Below, piece by piece: positions 20,701 through 27,750 of a stretch of DNA of 64,000 nt. Location: contig NZ_JTLD01000119.1 in assembly GCF_000798815.1 (NCBI RefSeq), positions 141,438 through 205,437 of the forward strand. Reading direction: 5' to 3'. Source of the stretch: Alistipes sp. ZOR0009 (GTDB lineage Bacteria; Bacteroidota; Bacteroidia; Bacteroidales; ZOR0009). The notes beneath the pieces were generated by a model. It searched no databases, was not told the DNA's origin, and saw only the letters and a list, made by a program, of their open reading frames with translations. How positions within the stretch are numbered: the stretch's first letter is position 1; each line of letters begins with the position of its first letter. A program made the position numbers and the translations under genes.

Positions 20701-21037
20701 CGTAGCTGTTGTCTGCGTTTTTTTGGTAAACATAAAGGTAGGCATCTGAGCTTAATTCAAATTTGATGCTTACATTTTCGGTTCTACTGGTTGTTAACTT
20801 ATATGCTACCGAATAGTAGTTGCTTCCGCTGTTTCTAAAACTGGGGCTTGATTGTCCTGCAACTAAAACAGACTGGCTAGTAAACGTTCCTTTTTCAGTA
20901 AAGGGTAACGTGCTTATTTCAGAGGCTTTACTTAAAAGCTCTGAAAGAGGAATGGCGCTGGATTGTGCTCGAAGCGGCAAAGACGCAACAGCAAAAAAGA
21001 TCCATGCCATTAGACTGACAATTGTTTTGGATTTCAT
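14774..21037 (-). CDS. Giant T9SS cargo protein (2087 aa) with nine tandem modules and type A sorting domain
   Basis: A signal peptide spans residues 1-24. Residues about 28-1195 hold nine tandem modules of about 125-130 aa. Each has an LNELL-type start, LPF-x3-GEF, Q-S-x3-GQ, a YYAVAYKLT strand, LYLYKKNADNSY and a GEYYIVGT strand. Residues about 1200-1630 are beta-helix-like repeats (TLTLNNAEIT, ITIQSGNIQITGG). Next come a Listeria-Bacteroides/InlB-type repeat (about 1630-1700, HTFAGWKIG), a related repeat (about 1700-1780, GYAFTGWKE) and SprB-like beta repeats (about 1780-2000). The last 80 residues are a T9SS type A sorting domain (MYPNPATDKVTVRIP ... NLPSGTYGVIIKG), so the protein is exported and probably anchored at the cell surface. 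The function of the modules is unknown. Confidence 0.85.
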   Translation of the reverse strand: MKSKTIVSLMAWIFFAVASLPLRAQSSAIPLSELLSKASEISTLPFTEKGTFTSQSVLVAGQSSPSFRNSGSNYYSVAYKLTTSRTENVSIKFELSSDAYLYVYQKNADNSYELVNSDDDRAGNSNSLLELSLKPGEYYFVGTSYQPNTLGNYTMSVDHIKLTTLNELLDKAPAIATLPFTESGGFTVQSDLVPGQTNPSFKNTGSTYYAVSKKVTIDTPKAITATFSFDSNATLYLYKKNANNSYTVVAQNGNSRSCKLNLKLTTGEYYLVGTTENPKAQGAYTFEVTNSTSLDLDQLLLRASNIEALPASTSGEFTLQSTSTFGQQTPNFGEIGGSYYAIAKKLILDTPKAISATFTFAISPAIYLYKKNTDNSYTLIEKKYNWNGNSTKIDRQLAAGEYYIVGTSNNENATGTYSLEITNSSTITLNQLLNEADPIGSMPFSISGEFLAQAKSVFGQSNPIFGDDSKASYAIARKLTLSESKYLAIKFKKGYYSNLYVYRRNTDNKYELYKQTYSSDNPTIEQIFAPGDYYIVGYSSEVATNETYSFVVEQSTITTLKEFLKGATEIDPLNFTQSGEFNDRSARVIGQNNPGFGFSDEVHYAVAYKINLSTTKNLAFKYEHSQKEGRFYIYKKDGNNYSDVMGYSFEPDPSFDIKLNAGEYYLVGSTRIPQTKGSYSFKVNESTAISLNDLLEKATVIDALPYANSGEFNNQSTAVLAQSQPPFGYNIRSHYATAYKLTIETSQNIAVTYSKLNSSKANIYLYQRNSNKGYVLVSKKKANSNGNTGFDITLTPGEYYFVGSSENYREVGAFTFNVSRSTAISLNELLTNAPDLGVIPSSKEGEFTSQSNFVLGQTEPMFGEQSCGYYAVAYKIATDTPKKLRATFSQATNSRIYLYKKNADNSFSLVTNNSKNGVSPLDILLQAGDYYIVGTTSTPRTTGTYSLTADASTSITLSELISGATEIKTLPFNTSGEFTNQSTPVLSQTLPEFGEYGNSYYAVAHKVIVSTPQSVEISFTSRRASTIFLYKKGASGKCQLEAKYRRGSTTSLEMQLSAGEYYIVGSAYEPRETGEYALEVKKSPALTLNDFLNAAPSIEKLPFSRKGEFTEESPLILGQNVPAFMEAGGAYFAVAHKLTIAKKQIVSFTRSSNSEFFIYKKNGENNFSLINKNLWDADKMLMPGEYYLLQCSHFPRMTGSYELTAKEANLELYVNGTNIITAPNNTVACGSGSATYNASNSTLTLNNAEITATTPNQPKAGIVAKYGEVKIMLEGNNSIHPAPTEESLSAGISTNLANITIDGNGSVSIIGGDVSYKQGISSGIYATQSSITIAGGNVNITGGAISNEAHSWGVFCNQSTFNISGGSGSAKANTQTTTDIAFNSLPFFKNGVGITSGSWNGTECQWNKGGATPYGVYANGQEFTANQLSIACGKGMATYDPNSFTLKLKNADITNTYKLNNIEFGIVSFDATNTINIAFEGSNSITSPSNINSNVALQSYSSLNIAGKGTLTITAPGKVSNTQGIVANDSITIQSGNIQITGGQNCNSTSSIAANTITIRGGNIIATTFPCSYTSTALLNWYNDVTITGGMGTLKGGDRASNAIPKFGPQSFITEGAWNQKICSWSSIFTLTFDAIGGETTTTSKNLSYGDTFGDLPTPTKKGHTFAGWKIGDSSIDASKVWNYSSNQTAQAQWTVNSYTIAATTSIDAAGNISGAGSYPYNASCTLTATAKRGYAFTGWKENLVDVASNSAYTFNVDASDRTLVASFEPIDFTVTQPTDKKLAGAITVTPAAGFEYSINGTTYQSSNVFSDIPVGTYTITLKKVSDGTIYEASKLAVVGISELVATTNYQLKATNCSCRGTNDGILKLNMSKAFDYEISIKGEKTGSKTPYLTSGTELTVTNLVPDNYTVTFRIAALSGYEQNFDVTIAEPEALNVQKVDNAKNMASYHLKGGEQYYVTLNGNTTQTYDSDLQLSLKLGENRIRIATEKLCQGVFEEVVHNDGSTNFIMYPNPATDKVTVRIPETEEKDIFLQIVSLPSGSICFSQKYAIYSGSTIELNVSNLPSGTYGVIIKGTKLSYNQKLIKM

Positions 21038-21097
21038 AAGAGATTAATTTCAATGTATGTTGATTTTTTTTACATCTACTTAAAATAGTTGTGTTAT

Positions 21098-21124
21098 TCT
21101 AGATGTTGCTAGAAAACATCTAGA
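21098..21124. repeat. Leader hairpin upstream of the T9SS cargo gene
   Basis: A perfect 10-bp inverted repeat (TCTAGATGTT and AACATCTAGA) with a seven-base loop lies 61-87 bases upstream of the 2087-aa gene's start. It may be a leader structure or an operator. The rest of the gap to 21581 is AT-rich and shows no gene I can support. Confidence 0.4.
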
Positions 21125-21581
21125 AGGGAGTGTCTGCTTTTATTTATACCCCCAAAAAGATACTATGTGGAAAAAATGGGAACTACGCTCATAAAGAGCG
21201 TTTGCTTGTGAAAGAATAATGTCATGCTAACTTAATAGGTAAAAGATAATTTAAATTATGCAGCATACAGATTGGAATGTGGGCATGTTTCATCCCACCT
21301 AATTAATATCTCCCGATTCTATTCGTAGATTTTATAGCTAAAACTTCCAACAGCTGTTTGCTTGCGGTGCAAAGTTAAAAAAATTAATGAAGTCTTTTTG
21401 TTCCGATAGTTGTTGCAATGCAGTAGGTCTGCTTTTGTCGTTTTTATTTAGCTCACATATCCTTGTTTTTCTTGTTTTGGGTTGTGCGGTGTGGTCTAAT
21501 TTCCTTCTTAATAGCAATACATCCAACAGTTTTTCTCGAAATATTAGGAATGGAGTATCTATGAGCTGAACTCAATAAAAA

Positions 21582-21607
21582 GAAGGCTGTACAATTGTAC
21601 AGCCTTC
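21582..21607 (-). terminator. Palindromic terminator of the fucosidase gene
   Basis: A perfect 26-bp palindrome (each half GAAGGCTGTACAA) sits 15 bases past the fucosidase stop. On the minus strand it is followed by a T-rich stretch (TTTTTATTG). Confidence 0.75.
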
Positions 21608-21621
21608 CTTTTATTATATTC

Positions 21622-23772
21622 CTATTTGGTAATCACCCCAATCTCACCTACTGATACCCAGCCTTGATGCAGCACATCGTCTAGCGAAACCAACTTGAAG
21701 TATTTACCCTGTAGGGGCTGGTTGAAGCGAATGTACTGCTTTACCGTGTTGTTGGCCATGTTGGCAAACTCTCCGTTGCAGTCGGCCTTCTGCCAGGTTG
21801 CTCCATCCATCGAGGTGTAGAACTCGAACTTTGTGATTGTACCGCTTTTGTTTCCATCTACTCGGGGCGAGTAGGTGAAGCCTTTCAGCGTTAGCGTTTC
21901 GCCCATGTCAACTACGATGGAGTAGGGGTGCTGCTTTATCTTTCCCTCCCAGGGGGTATGCCACATGGTGGTGCTCTTTCCGTCTATGGCGTTGGAGGCG
22001 GGGAACGAGATGTCGGCGCTATCGGCAAATACGATTTGCCATTTTGCGCTGCAGATGTCAAATGGTTCTGCTACCACTTCGCTCATGTCTTTCCCGTTGT
22101 TGATGTAGGTACGAGCCTTTACTACTCCACCTTTTGCTAAGCTAAAGGGCTGGCGGTAGATGGGAGATTTTGCGGTAGGAGTGCTGCCGTCTGTGGTATA
22201 TCTTACGGTGGCGGTTTCCGATTCAGCCGCAATACTTACCATTCCCTGCTTGTTGCGCGATATGGTGGGTAGCGACATTATTTCGGGAGCCTTAAAAAGC
22301 CCAATGTTGCTGATGTTAGGAAGCGCTCTTGCCTTGGTGATGGTGACCTTTATCTTACTAATGGCCATTGTTGGGAATTGAAGCAGGCGCTTGTAACCAA
22401 TGGTTGTTTCGTTGCCAATGGTAATCCATCTTTTGCCATCGAACGCTTCTACACGAAACTCCTCCACGCGTTGTCCTTTCCCTATATTTTCCTGTATTTG
22501 AAAAACGTTGGCAATAGCAGGTTTGGTAAAGGAGAACTCTGCCACTGCAGGTAGCGTGGAGGGACTCCAGTCTGTAGCGCTATTTCCATCTGTGGCAAAT
22601 TTGGCATTGGTCGATTTTGCTTTACGCATCAAATCTACCGCAAAAGTTTGCTTAAGGTATGCCCCAAACTCCTTTAGGCGGGCTGCATCCTCCTCTTTTA
22701 TAAGGCCGCGGGTATCGGGTGGTATGTTAAGCAGCAGAACGGAGTTGCGTCCTACCGAGGTGTAGTAGATGTTGGCCAGCTGCCCAAGAGTCTTTACTCG
22801 GCTATCTTCCGACTTGTGGTAAAACCACCCTGGACGGATTGAAACGTCGACCTCGGAGGGATACCAGTAAACGCTGCTGGCTTTATTAAGTAGCTCGCGG
22901 CTACCTAAGTCCTTTGCCTCTGCATGGATATTAAGTGCCGCATTCTTTTTTACCATCTCAGGGCGTGCGCCTGGGGCAAATGGGGTAACGCTCCATTCCG
23001 TGGTTCTGCCTTCGCCATGCTCGTTGCCAACCCAGCGAACATCTTCGCCGCTAACGGCAACAACGGCGTTAGGTTGTAGCTTATGGATTAAGTCGTAGTA
23101 GGCATCCCAGTTGTAAATTTGCTTTTTGCCGTTTGGTCCTTCGCCACAGGCGCCATCGAACCATACCTCGTCTACTTTGCCATAGTTTGTTAGCAGCTCG
23201 GTTAGCTGCTCCATAAAGTAGCTGTCGTAGGCAGGAGAGTCGCCGTAGCTTTTGGCATTCCTATCCCACGGAGATAGGTACACCCCAAACTTCATTCCAT
23301 ACTTGGTGCAGGCATCACGAAGCATACGTACAACGTCGCCTTTGCCACCCTTCCATGGGCTGCTGGCTACCGAGTGGGTGGTGGTTTTTGTTGGCCACAA
23401 GCAAAATCCGTCGTGATGCTTTGCTGTTAGGATGGCCATCTTAAAGCCAGCCTCCTTTAGGGTACGCACCCACTGTTCGGCATCGAGCTGCGAGGGATTG
23501 AATATTTGAGGAGATTCGGTTCCGTGTCCCCACTCCAAATCGGTAAAGGTATTTACGGTAAAATGGAGAAATGCAGTCATCTCGAGCTCCTGCCAAGCCT
23601 TTTGCTGCGGCGAAGGAACCACCCTAGAGGCCAGCTCCATCTTTTGCTCGATGGTAGAATTTGGGGGGAATGCAACCGATTTGGGATAGTACGTTGGGCT
23701 ATCCTGTCCCATAACATTCACCTGAGACAATAGCCCAAGAGCAACGATGTGGGCAATTATTGTACGTTTCAT
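21622..23772 (-). CDS. Alpha-L-fucosidase (GH29)
   Basis: This secreted enzyme of about 716 aa removes terminal alpha-L-fucose from glycans. A signal peptide spans 1-23. The GH29 domain runs about 30-365 with the motifs ILTAKHHDGFCLWPT, FGVYLSPWDRN and EVWFDGACGE; the Asp of the last motif, near residue 206, is the predicted nucleophile. It is followed by an F5/8-type C-like domain (about 380-495), a chitobiase-like beta domain (RYTTDGSTPTAKSPIY) and a second F5/8 type C domain to the end, both likely carbohydrate-binding. I chose the ATG at 23772 because it begins the signal peptide; the frame stays open seven codons further upstream. It is transcribed divergently from the GH20 hexosaminidase. 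Confidence 0.9.
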   Translation of the reverse strand: MKRTIIAHIVALGLLSQVNVMGQDSPTYYPKSVAFPPNSTIEQKMELASRVVPSPQQKAWQELEMTAFLHFTVNTFTDLEWGHGTESPQIFNPSQLDAEQWVRTLKEAGFKMAILTAKHHDGFCLWPTKTTTHSVASSPWKGGKGDVVRMLRDACTKYGMKFGVYLSPWDRNAKSYGDSPAYDSYFMEQLTELLTNYGKVDEVWFDGACGEGPNGKKQIYNWDAYYDLIHKLQPNAVVAVSGEDVRWVGNEHGEGRTTEWSVTPFAPGARPEMVKKNAALNIHAEAKDLGSRELLNKASSVYWYPSEVDVSIRPGWFYHKSEDSRVKTLGQLANIYYTSVGRNSVLLLNIPPDTRGLIKEEDAARLKEFGAYLKQTFAVDLMRKAKSTNAKFATDGNSATDWSPSTLPAVAEFSFTKPAIANVFQIQENIGKGQRVEEFRVEAFDGKRWITIGNETTIGYKRLLQFPTMAISKIKVTITKARALPNISNIGLFKAPEIMSLPTISRNKQGMVSIAAESETATVRYTTDGSTPTAKSPIYRQPFSLAKGGVVKARTYINNGKDMSEVVAEPFDICSAKWQIVFADSADISFPASNAIDGKSTTMWHTPWEGKIKQHPYSIVVDMGETLTLKGFTYSPRVDGNKSGTITKFEFYTSMDGATWQKADCNGEFANMANNTVKQYIRFNQPLQGKYFKLVSLDDVLHQGWVSVGEIGVITK

Positions 23773-24111
23773 ACTAATAAAATTAAGAAGCACGCTTTAC
23801 CGGTGCCTGCACTTCGGTAAGGCGTCTTTGGGTTAATGGTGTTTATACTCCAAAAGAGCAAATAATTATTAATTCTTGAAACATCATTTTTATCTGTGCG
23901 GCTATGAAAATATGAGGCACGCTAATAACCCGCAGTGTATGCTCAAGTAATTATCTATGAGTGAATGATTTTATAAATTGGGCCTAAAGTCGTTAGTTCC
24001 TACCAGTTGGGTGTTTATATGTATAACATACCTTTTGTTAAGCTTTATATAAATAAGATGAACTCTTTTATGGCATACATTTGCTTACGACAAACCCCAT
24101 TTAGTTAAAAC
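23773..24111. promoter_or_regulatory. Divergent control region of fucosidase and hexosaminidase
   Basis: The 339-base AT-rich gap between the two divergent glycosidase genes carries no gene. A Bacteroidetes -7 box, TACATTTG, is at 24076-24083, 28 bases before the hexosaminidase ATG. No clear -33 TTG lies at the usual distance. No matching box was placed for the fucosidase side. Confidence 0.45.
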
Positions 24112-26343
24112 ATGAGAACACTTATCTACTGTTTTTTAATTATGCTTATTCCCTTTGCCTCTATAGGGAAAAGCAGCAAACCCCAACGGGCGAATCTTAT
24201 TCCTCAGCCAACTTCTGTGGAATGGAAGTCTGGTGGCTTTAACCTTAAGAATGGTATAACCATTTATGCCGACAACAGCGTCGCTCCAATTGCAGGTTAC
24301 CTGAAAGATATCCTTAAAAAGGGAGGTAACGTTGCTGCCAATGTAAAGGCTTTCGATGCCAATGCCAAGGGTGGTATTACCCTTTCGTTGGTTGATGATG
24401 GCCAGTATGGCGATCAGGGCTACCGGTTAGATGTATCCGCTAAAGGTATTGAAGTTAAGGCTAAGACTGCACAGGGTCTTTTCAACTCGGTGGCAACCAT
24501 CCATCAGCTAATCCCTGTTAGCGGAAAGATGCAGATTCCTGCGGTTTCCATTACCGACAAGCCTCAGTTTGTTTGGCGCGAAATGATGCTCGACGTAGGT
24601 CGTCACTTCTTTAGTAAGGATGAGGTGAAGCGCTTTATTGAGCTTGGCGCTATGTACAAGTTCAACGTTTTTCACTGGCACCTAACCGAAGATCAGGGTT
24701 GGAGAATTGAGATCAAGAAGTATCCTAAGCTTGCTGAGGTTGCTGCTTGGCGTACCGAGGCCGATGGCAAAAGGTATGGCGGATTCTATACTCAGGAAGA
24801 TATAAAGGAAGTTGTTGCCTTTGCCGCCTCAAGAGGGGTAACCATCATCCCCGAAATTGAGCTGCCAGGCCATAGCGTTGCAGCACTTGCTGCCTATCCT
24901 GAGCTATCCTGTACGGGAGGTCCTTTTGAGGTGCCTAACTCTTGGGGCGTATTCCCTGATGTGTATTGTGCTGGTAACGATAAAACATTTGCCTTCCTTC
25001 AGGATGTTCTAACAGAGGTTATGGCGCTATTCCCCGGTAAGTATATTCATATTGGTGGAGACGAGTGCCCCAAGGATCGCTGGGAGAAGTGCCCTAAATG
25101 CCAGCAGCGCATTAAAGATAACGGACTAAAGAACGAGCACGAGCTGCAAAGCTACTTTGTAAAGAGAATAGAGAAGTTCTTGAACGATAATGGGCGTAAG
25201 CTTATTGGCTGGGACGAGATACTTGAAGGTGGTTTAGCACCTAATGCTACGGTTCAGCTTTGGAGAGACTGGGACCACGCCGTTAAGGCAGCAGAGGAGG
25301 GGCATGATGTGATTATGACCCCAACAACGCATTGCTACTTCGACTATCTTCAAAAGAATTTAGATTTAGAAAAGGTGTACTCCTTCAATCCAATTCCCGA
25401 GAAGCTGGCCGCTGAGCACCAAATGCATATCTTAGGTGGCGGTGCCAACCTTTGGACCGAGCGCGTACCCAACAGCGATCGTGCTGACTTCATGCTATTC
25501 CCTCGTCTTTTTGCCATCTCCGAATGTTTGTGGAATGGTAAGGCGCGTCCTGCCTTCAGCGAGTTTTTGGAGAAGGTGCGTACCGAGAATACACGCCTAG
25601 AGAAGCTAGGTGTTAAGTACGGTCCAGAGGGACGCGATTTTGATACAAAGGCAACGCCTGATATTGCCAACCGTCAGCTTAAGGTAGCCATTAAGTCCGA
25701 TTTAAAGGACATTGAGTTCCGCTACTCTGTTGACGCTTCGGTGCCAACCACCGCTTCGCCTTTGGTTAAAAATGGCGAGTTTAGCGTAAAGGATAAGGCA
25801 TCCATTACCATTAGCGCTTTCCGCAATGGTAAAACATTTGGTAGCCCAGTTCTCTACAACTTTAATGCCCACAAGGCTTTTGGTAGCCCAGTGAAGATAA
25901 AGAATCCTCTTGGCAGTAGCTACAAGGGCCTTTACAACGACTGTATTACCGATGGGCTAAAAGGTTCTCCAACCGACTTCAGAGATGGATTCTGGCAGGG
26001 AACTCCTTTAAACGATTTTGTTGCTGATGTGGAGCTACCTGCTGTTACAGAGGTGCGCTCGCTATCGCTAAATGCTTTTCAGGATGTTGGTTCTTGGATC
26101 TTCTTCCCAGTTACCGTTGTTTACGAGGTTTCGGAAGACGGTGTTAAGTACACTCCTGTAGCATCGGCGCAGGTGCCATTAAAGAGCAAGACGCTTAGCA
26201 CCTACGACTTTAAGGTAACCATCGAACCCGTAAAGGCTAAGTTTATTCGTGTAACAGCGAAGAACATCGGGCTGTGTCCACAGGACCATTCGGGCAAGGG
26301 TAATGCTGCCTGGGTATTTGTAGACGAACTTACGGTAGAGTAA
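24112..26343 (+). CDS. Beta-N-acetylhexosaminidase (GH20)
   Basis: This 743-aa secreted enzyme removes terminal GlcNAc or GalNAc. It has a signal peptide (1-19), a GH20b domain (about 28-148, NLIPQPTSVEW), a GH20 catalytic barrel (about 150-500, HWHLTEDQGWRIEIKKYP) and the catalytic Asp317-Glu318 pair in HIGGDECPK. The C-terminus (about 540-743) has a chitobiase-like domain and an F5/8 type C-like domain. The length and domain order are usual for Bacteroidetes. Together with the divergent fucosidase it would strip host or environmental glycoproteins from the non-reducing end. No SusC/SusD pair is adjacent. Confidence 0.92.
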   Translation: MRTLIYCFLIMLIPFASIGKSSKPQRANLIPQPTSVEWKSGGFNLKNGITIYADNSVAPIAGYLKDILKKGGNVAANVKAFDANAKGGITLSLVDDGQYGDQGYRLDVSAKGIEVKAKTAQGLFNSVATIHQLIPVSGKMQIPAVSITDKPQFVWREMMLDVGRHFFSKDEVKRFIELGAMYKFNVFHWHLTEDQGWRIEIKKYPKLAEVAAWRTEADGKRYGGFYTQEDIKEVVAFAASRGVTIIPEIELPGHSVAALAAYPELSCTGGPFEVPNSWGVFPDVYCAGNDKTFAFLQDVLTEVMALFPGKYIHIGGDECPKDRWEKCPKCQQRIKDNGLKNEHELQSYFVKRIEKFLNDNGRKLIGWDEILEGGLAPNATVQLWRDWDHAVKAAEEGHDVIMTPTTHCYFDYLQKNLDLEKVYSFNPIPEKLAAEHQMHILGGGANLWTERVPNSDRADFMLFPRLFAISECLWNGKARPAFSEFLEKVRTENTRLEKLGVKYGPEGRDFDTKATPDIANRQLKVAIKSDLKDIEFRYSVDASVPTTASPLVKNGEFSVKDKASITISAFRNGKTFGSPVLYNFNAHKAFGSPVKIKNPLGSSYKGLYNDCITDGLKGSPTDFRDGFWQGTPLNDFVADVELPAVTEVRSLSLNAFQDVGSWIFFPVTVVYEVSEDGVKYTPVASAQVPLKSKTLSTYDFKVTIEPVKAKFIRVTAKNIGLCPQDHSGKGNAAWVFVDELTVE

Positions 26344-26367
26344 ATCATAAGATATTGTTAGGTTGTG

Positions 26368-26399
26368 AAGGGATGCGTAGCTGTACGCATCCCTTTTTT
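26368..26399 (+). terminator. Terminator of the hexosaminidase gene
   Basis: The stem AAGGGATGCGT pairs with ACGCATCCCTT around the loop AGCTGT, followed by more T residues. It is a classic intrinsic terminator 24 bases after the stop. Confidence 0.85.
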
Positions 26400-26439
26400 G
26401 TGGGTATACTTTCTGCTTGAATGGGTGCTTAAGTCCCAC

Positions 26440-26479
26440 GAGGCATCAACATATACCAACATTTGGGGATTGATGCCTC
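26440..26479 (+). repeat. Inverted repeat upstream of the PepSY gene
   Basis: GAGGCATCAA (26440-26449) pairs with TTGATGCCTC (26470-26479) across 20 bases, with CTTATTTA following. It lies 45 bases before the PepSY gene. It may be a second terminator or a regulatory leader; the sequence does not decide. Confidence 0.4.
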
Positions 26480-26523
26480 CTTATTTATAATCTTTCTTTG
26501 TTGCGTAAAATCGACACGCCACA

Positions 26524-27645
26524 ATGAAGAAGTTTTTAAGGTATGCTCATCGCTATTTGGGCTATGTAACGGGTGTAATACTTGCCGTTACCTGCCTCAC
26601 CGGAGCCATTCTCGTTTTTGAGAAGGAGATAACCTCCGCTCTTAACCATCACCTTTATAGAATCGAAAATGTAGCCAACCAGCAGCGGCTGTCGCCCGAG
26701 GGTTTACTAACGAAGGTAAGCTCCGTGCTGAATGGAGAGATCGAATCGTTGACGGTTAACGCTGGCGACAACCAGAGCTGGGGCGTAGCGCTAAAGGATA
26801 GCGAAAAGATTACCTATATCAACCCTTATACGGGCGCGGTACTTGGCGAGGCTGCTGGCCGTCATCCGTTTTTTATTGGGGTGATGAAGCTGCATCGCTT
26901 TCTACTGGCCGACGATGCAGGCCGTATGGTTGTCGGCATATCAACCATCATATTTACGTTAATGCTTATAAGCGGTCTGGTTGTATGGCTTCCGCCATAC
27001 CTTGGCCGACTACGCAGCTATATTCGTTCCATTAGAAAAAAGGCCTCCTTTGCACGCGGAGGTAACCGCTACCGCAAGCTCTACGATTGGCATGTTCTTC
27101 CCGCGCTTGTGGCCCTGCCTTTGCTGCTGCTGATGTCGCTAACGGGGCCAACATGGTCGTTTAAGTGGTACCGAAGCGGAGCTTATGCCGTGCTGGGAGC
27201 CGAGGCTCCAGAGCACAAAAAGCCGGAGCGAGATGGGGAGAACGCAAAGCAGCAGCCATCGAGCTATACGTATGTTGGGTTAGACGCTGCCGTTGCCAGC
27301 GTAAAGGAGGCAAGCCCCCTGGCGCAGAGCCTAACGGTTAAGCTACCAGCACGCAAAGGGGTGTACTCCATCACCACGCTCGGCAAAAATCCGCTTACGC
27401 GTCGTCAAACAGACAGCTTTACCTACAGCATCGAAAAGGCTAAGATTGTAAAGAGTGAGCTGTGGAAGGACAGGCCTCGATCGGCAAAGATGCCCGCGTG
27501 GATATACGCTTTTCACACCGGAACTTGGGGTGGCGTCTTCTCGAAGGTACTCTACCTGCTGGCGGTGCTGGTTGGCGCGGCATTGCCTATCTTGGGTTTC
27601 ATGATGTTTGTAGCCCGTACCCGTCGGCGTTCGTTGAGGCAGTAG
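26524..27645 (+). CDS. PepSY-associated membrane protein (iron-uptake type)
   Basis: This 373-aa inner-membrane protein of the PepSY_TM family has four clear membrane segments: about 13-33 (VTGVILAVTCLTGAILVF), 136-160 (ISTIIFTLMLISGLVVWLPP), 195-215 (LPALVALPLLLLMSLTG) and 340-365 (VLYLLAVLVGAALPILGFMMFV). A periplasmic PepSY-like region lies between segments three and four. Relatives are linked to ferric-siderophore reduction or export of iron-loaded compounds. It is followed after 105 bases by a siderophore-type TonB receptor, which supports a role in iron acquisition. Confidence 0.8.
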   Translation: MKKFLRYAHRYLGYVTGVILAVTCLTGAILVFEKEITSALNHHLYRIENVANQQRLSPEGLLTKVSSVLNGEIESLTVNAGDNQSWGVALKDSEKITYINPYTGAVLGEAAGRHPFFIGVMKLHRFLLADDAGRMVVGISTIIFTLMLISGLVVWLPPYLGRLRSYIRSIRKKASFARGGNRYRKLYDWHVLPALVALPLLLLMSLTGPTWSFKWYRSGAYAVLGAEAPEHKKPERDGENAKQQPSSYTYVGLDAAVASVKEASPLAQSLTVKLPARKGVYSITTLGKNPLTRRQTDSFTYSIEKAKIVKSELWKDRPRSAKMPAWIYAFHTGTWGGVFSKVLYLLAVLVGAALPILGFMMFVARTRRRSLRQ

Positions 27646-27692
27646 CCTTACGGCCGATATACTAGCAATCAGTAATTTCTTAAATAAATACA

Positions 27693-27711
27693 CCGTGGTG
27701 TTTTGCCACGG
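27693..27711 (+). repeat. Short hairpin between PepSY gene and TonB receptor
   Basis: CCGTGG and CCACGG flank a seven-base loop, TGTTTTG, 40 bases before the receptor ATG. It could modulate expression of the receptor relative to the PepSY gene. Confidence 0.35.
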
Positions 27712-27750
27712 CTAGCCACGCTTTTGTCAAATTTATAACATACTAAATCG

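Noticed and set aside
21338-21526. 62-codon minus-strand frame between the T9SS giant and the fucosidase gene
   Set aside because: Low-complexity composition and no recognisable features.
26440-26523. Riboswitch (for example cobalamin) before the PepSY gene
   Set aside because: Only a simple inverted repeat is present; the conserved boxes of a known riboswitch are not seen.
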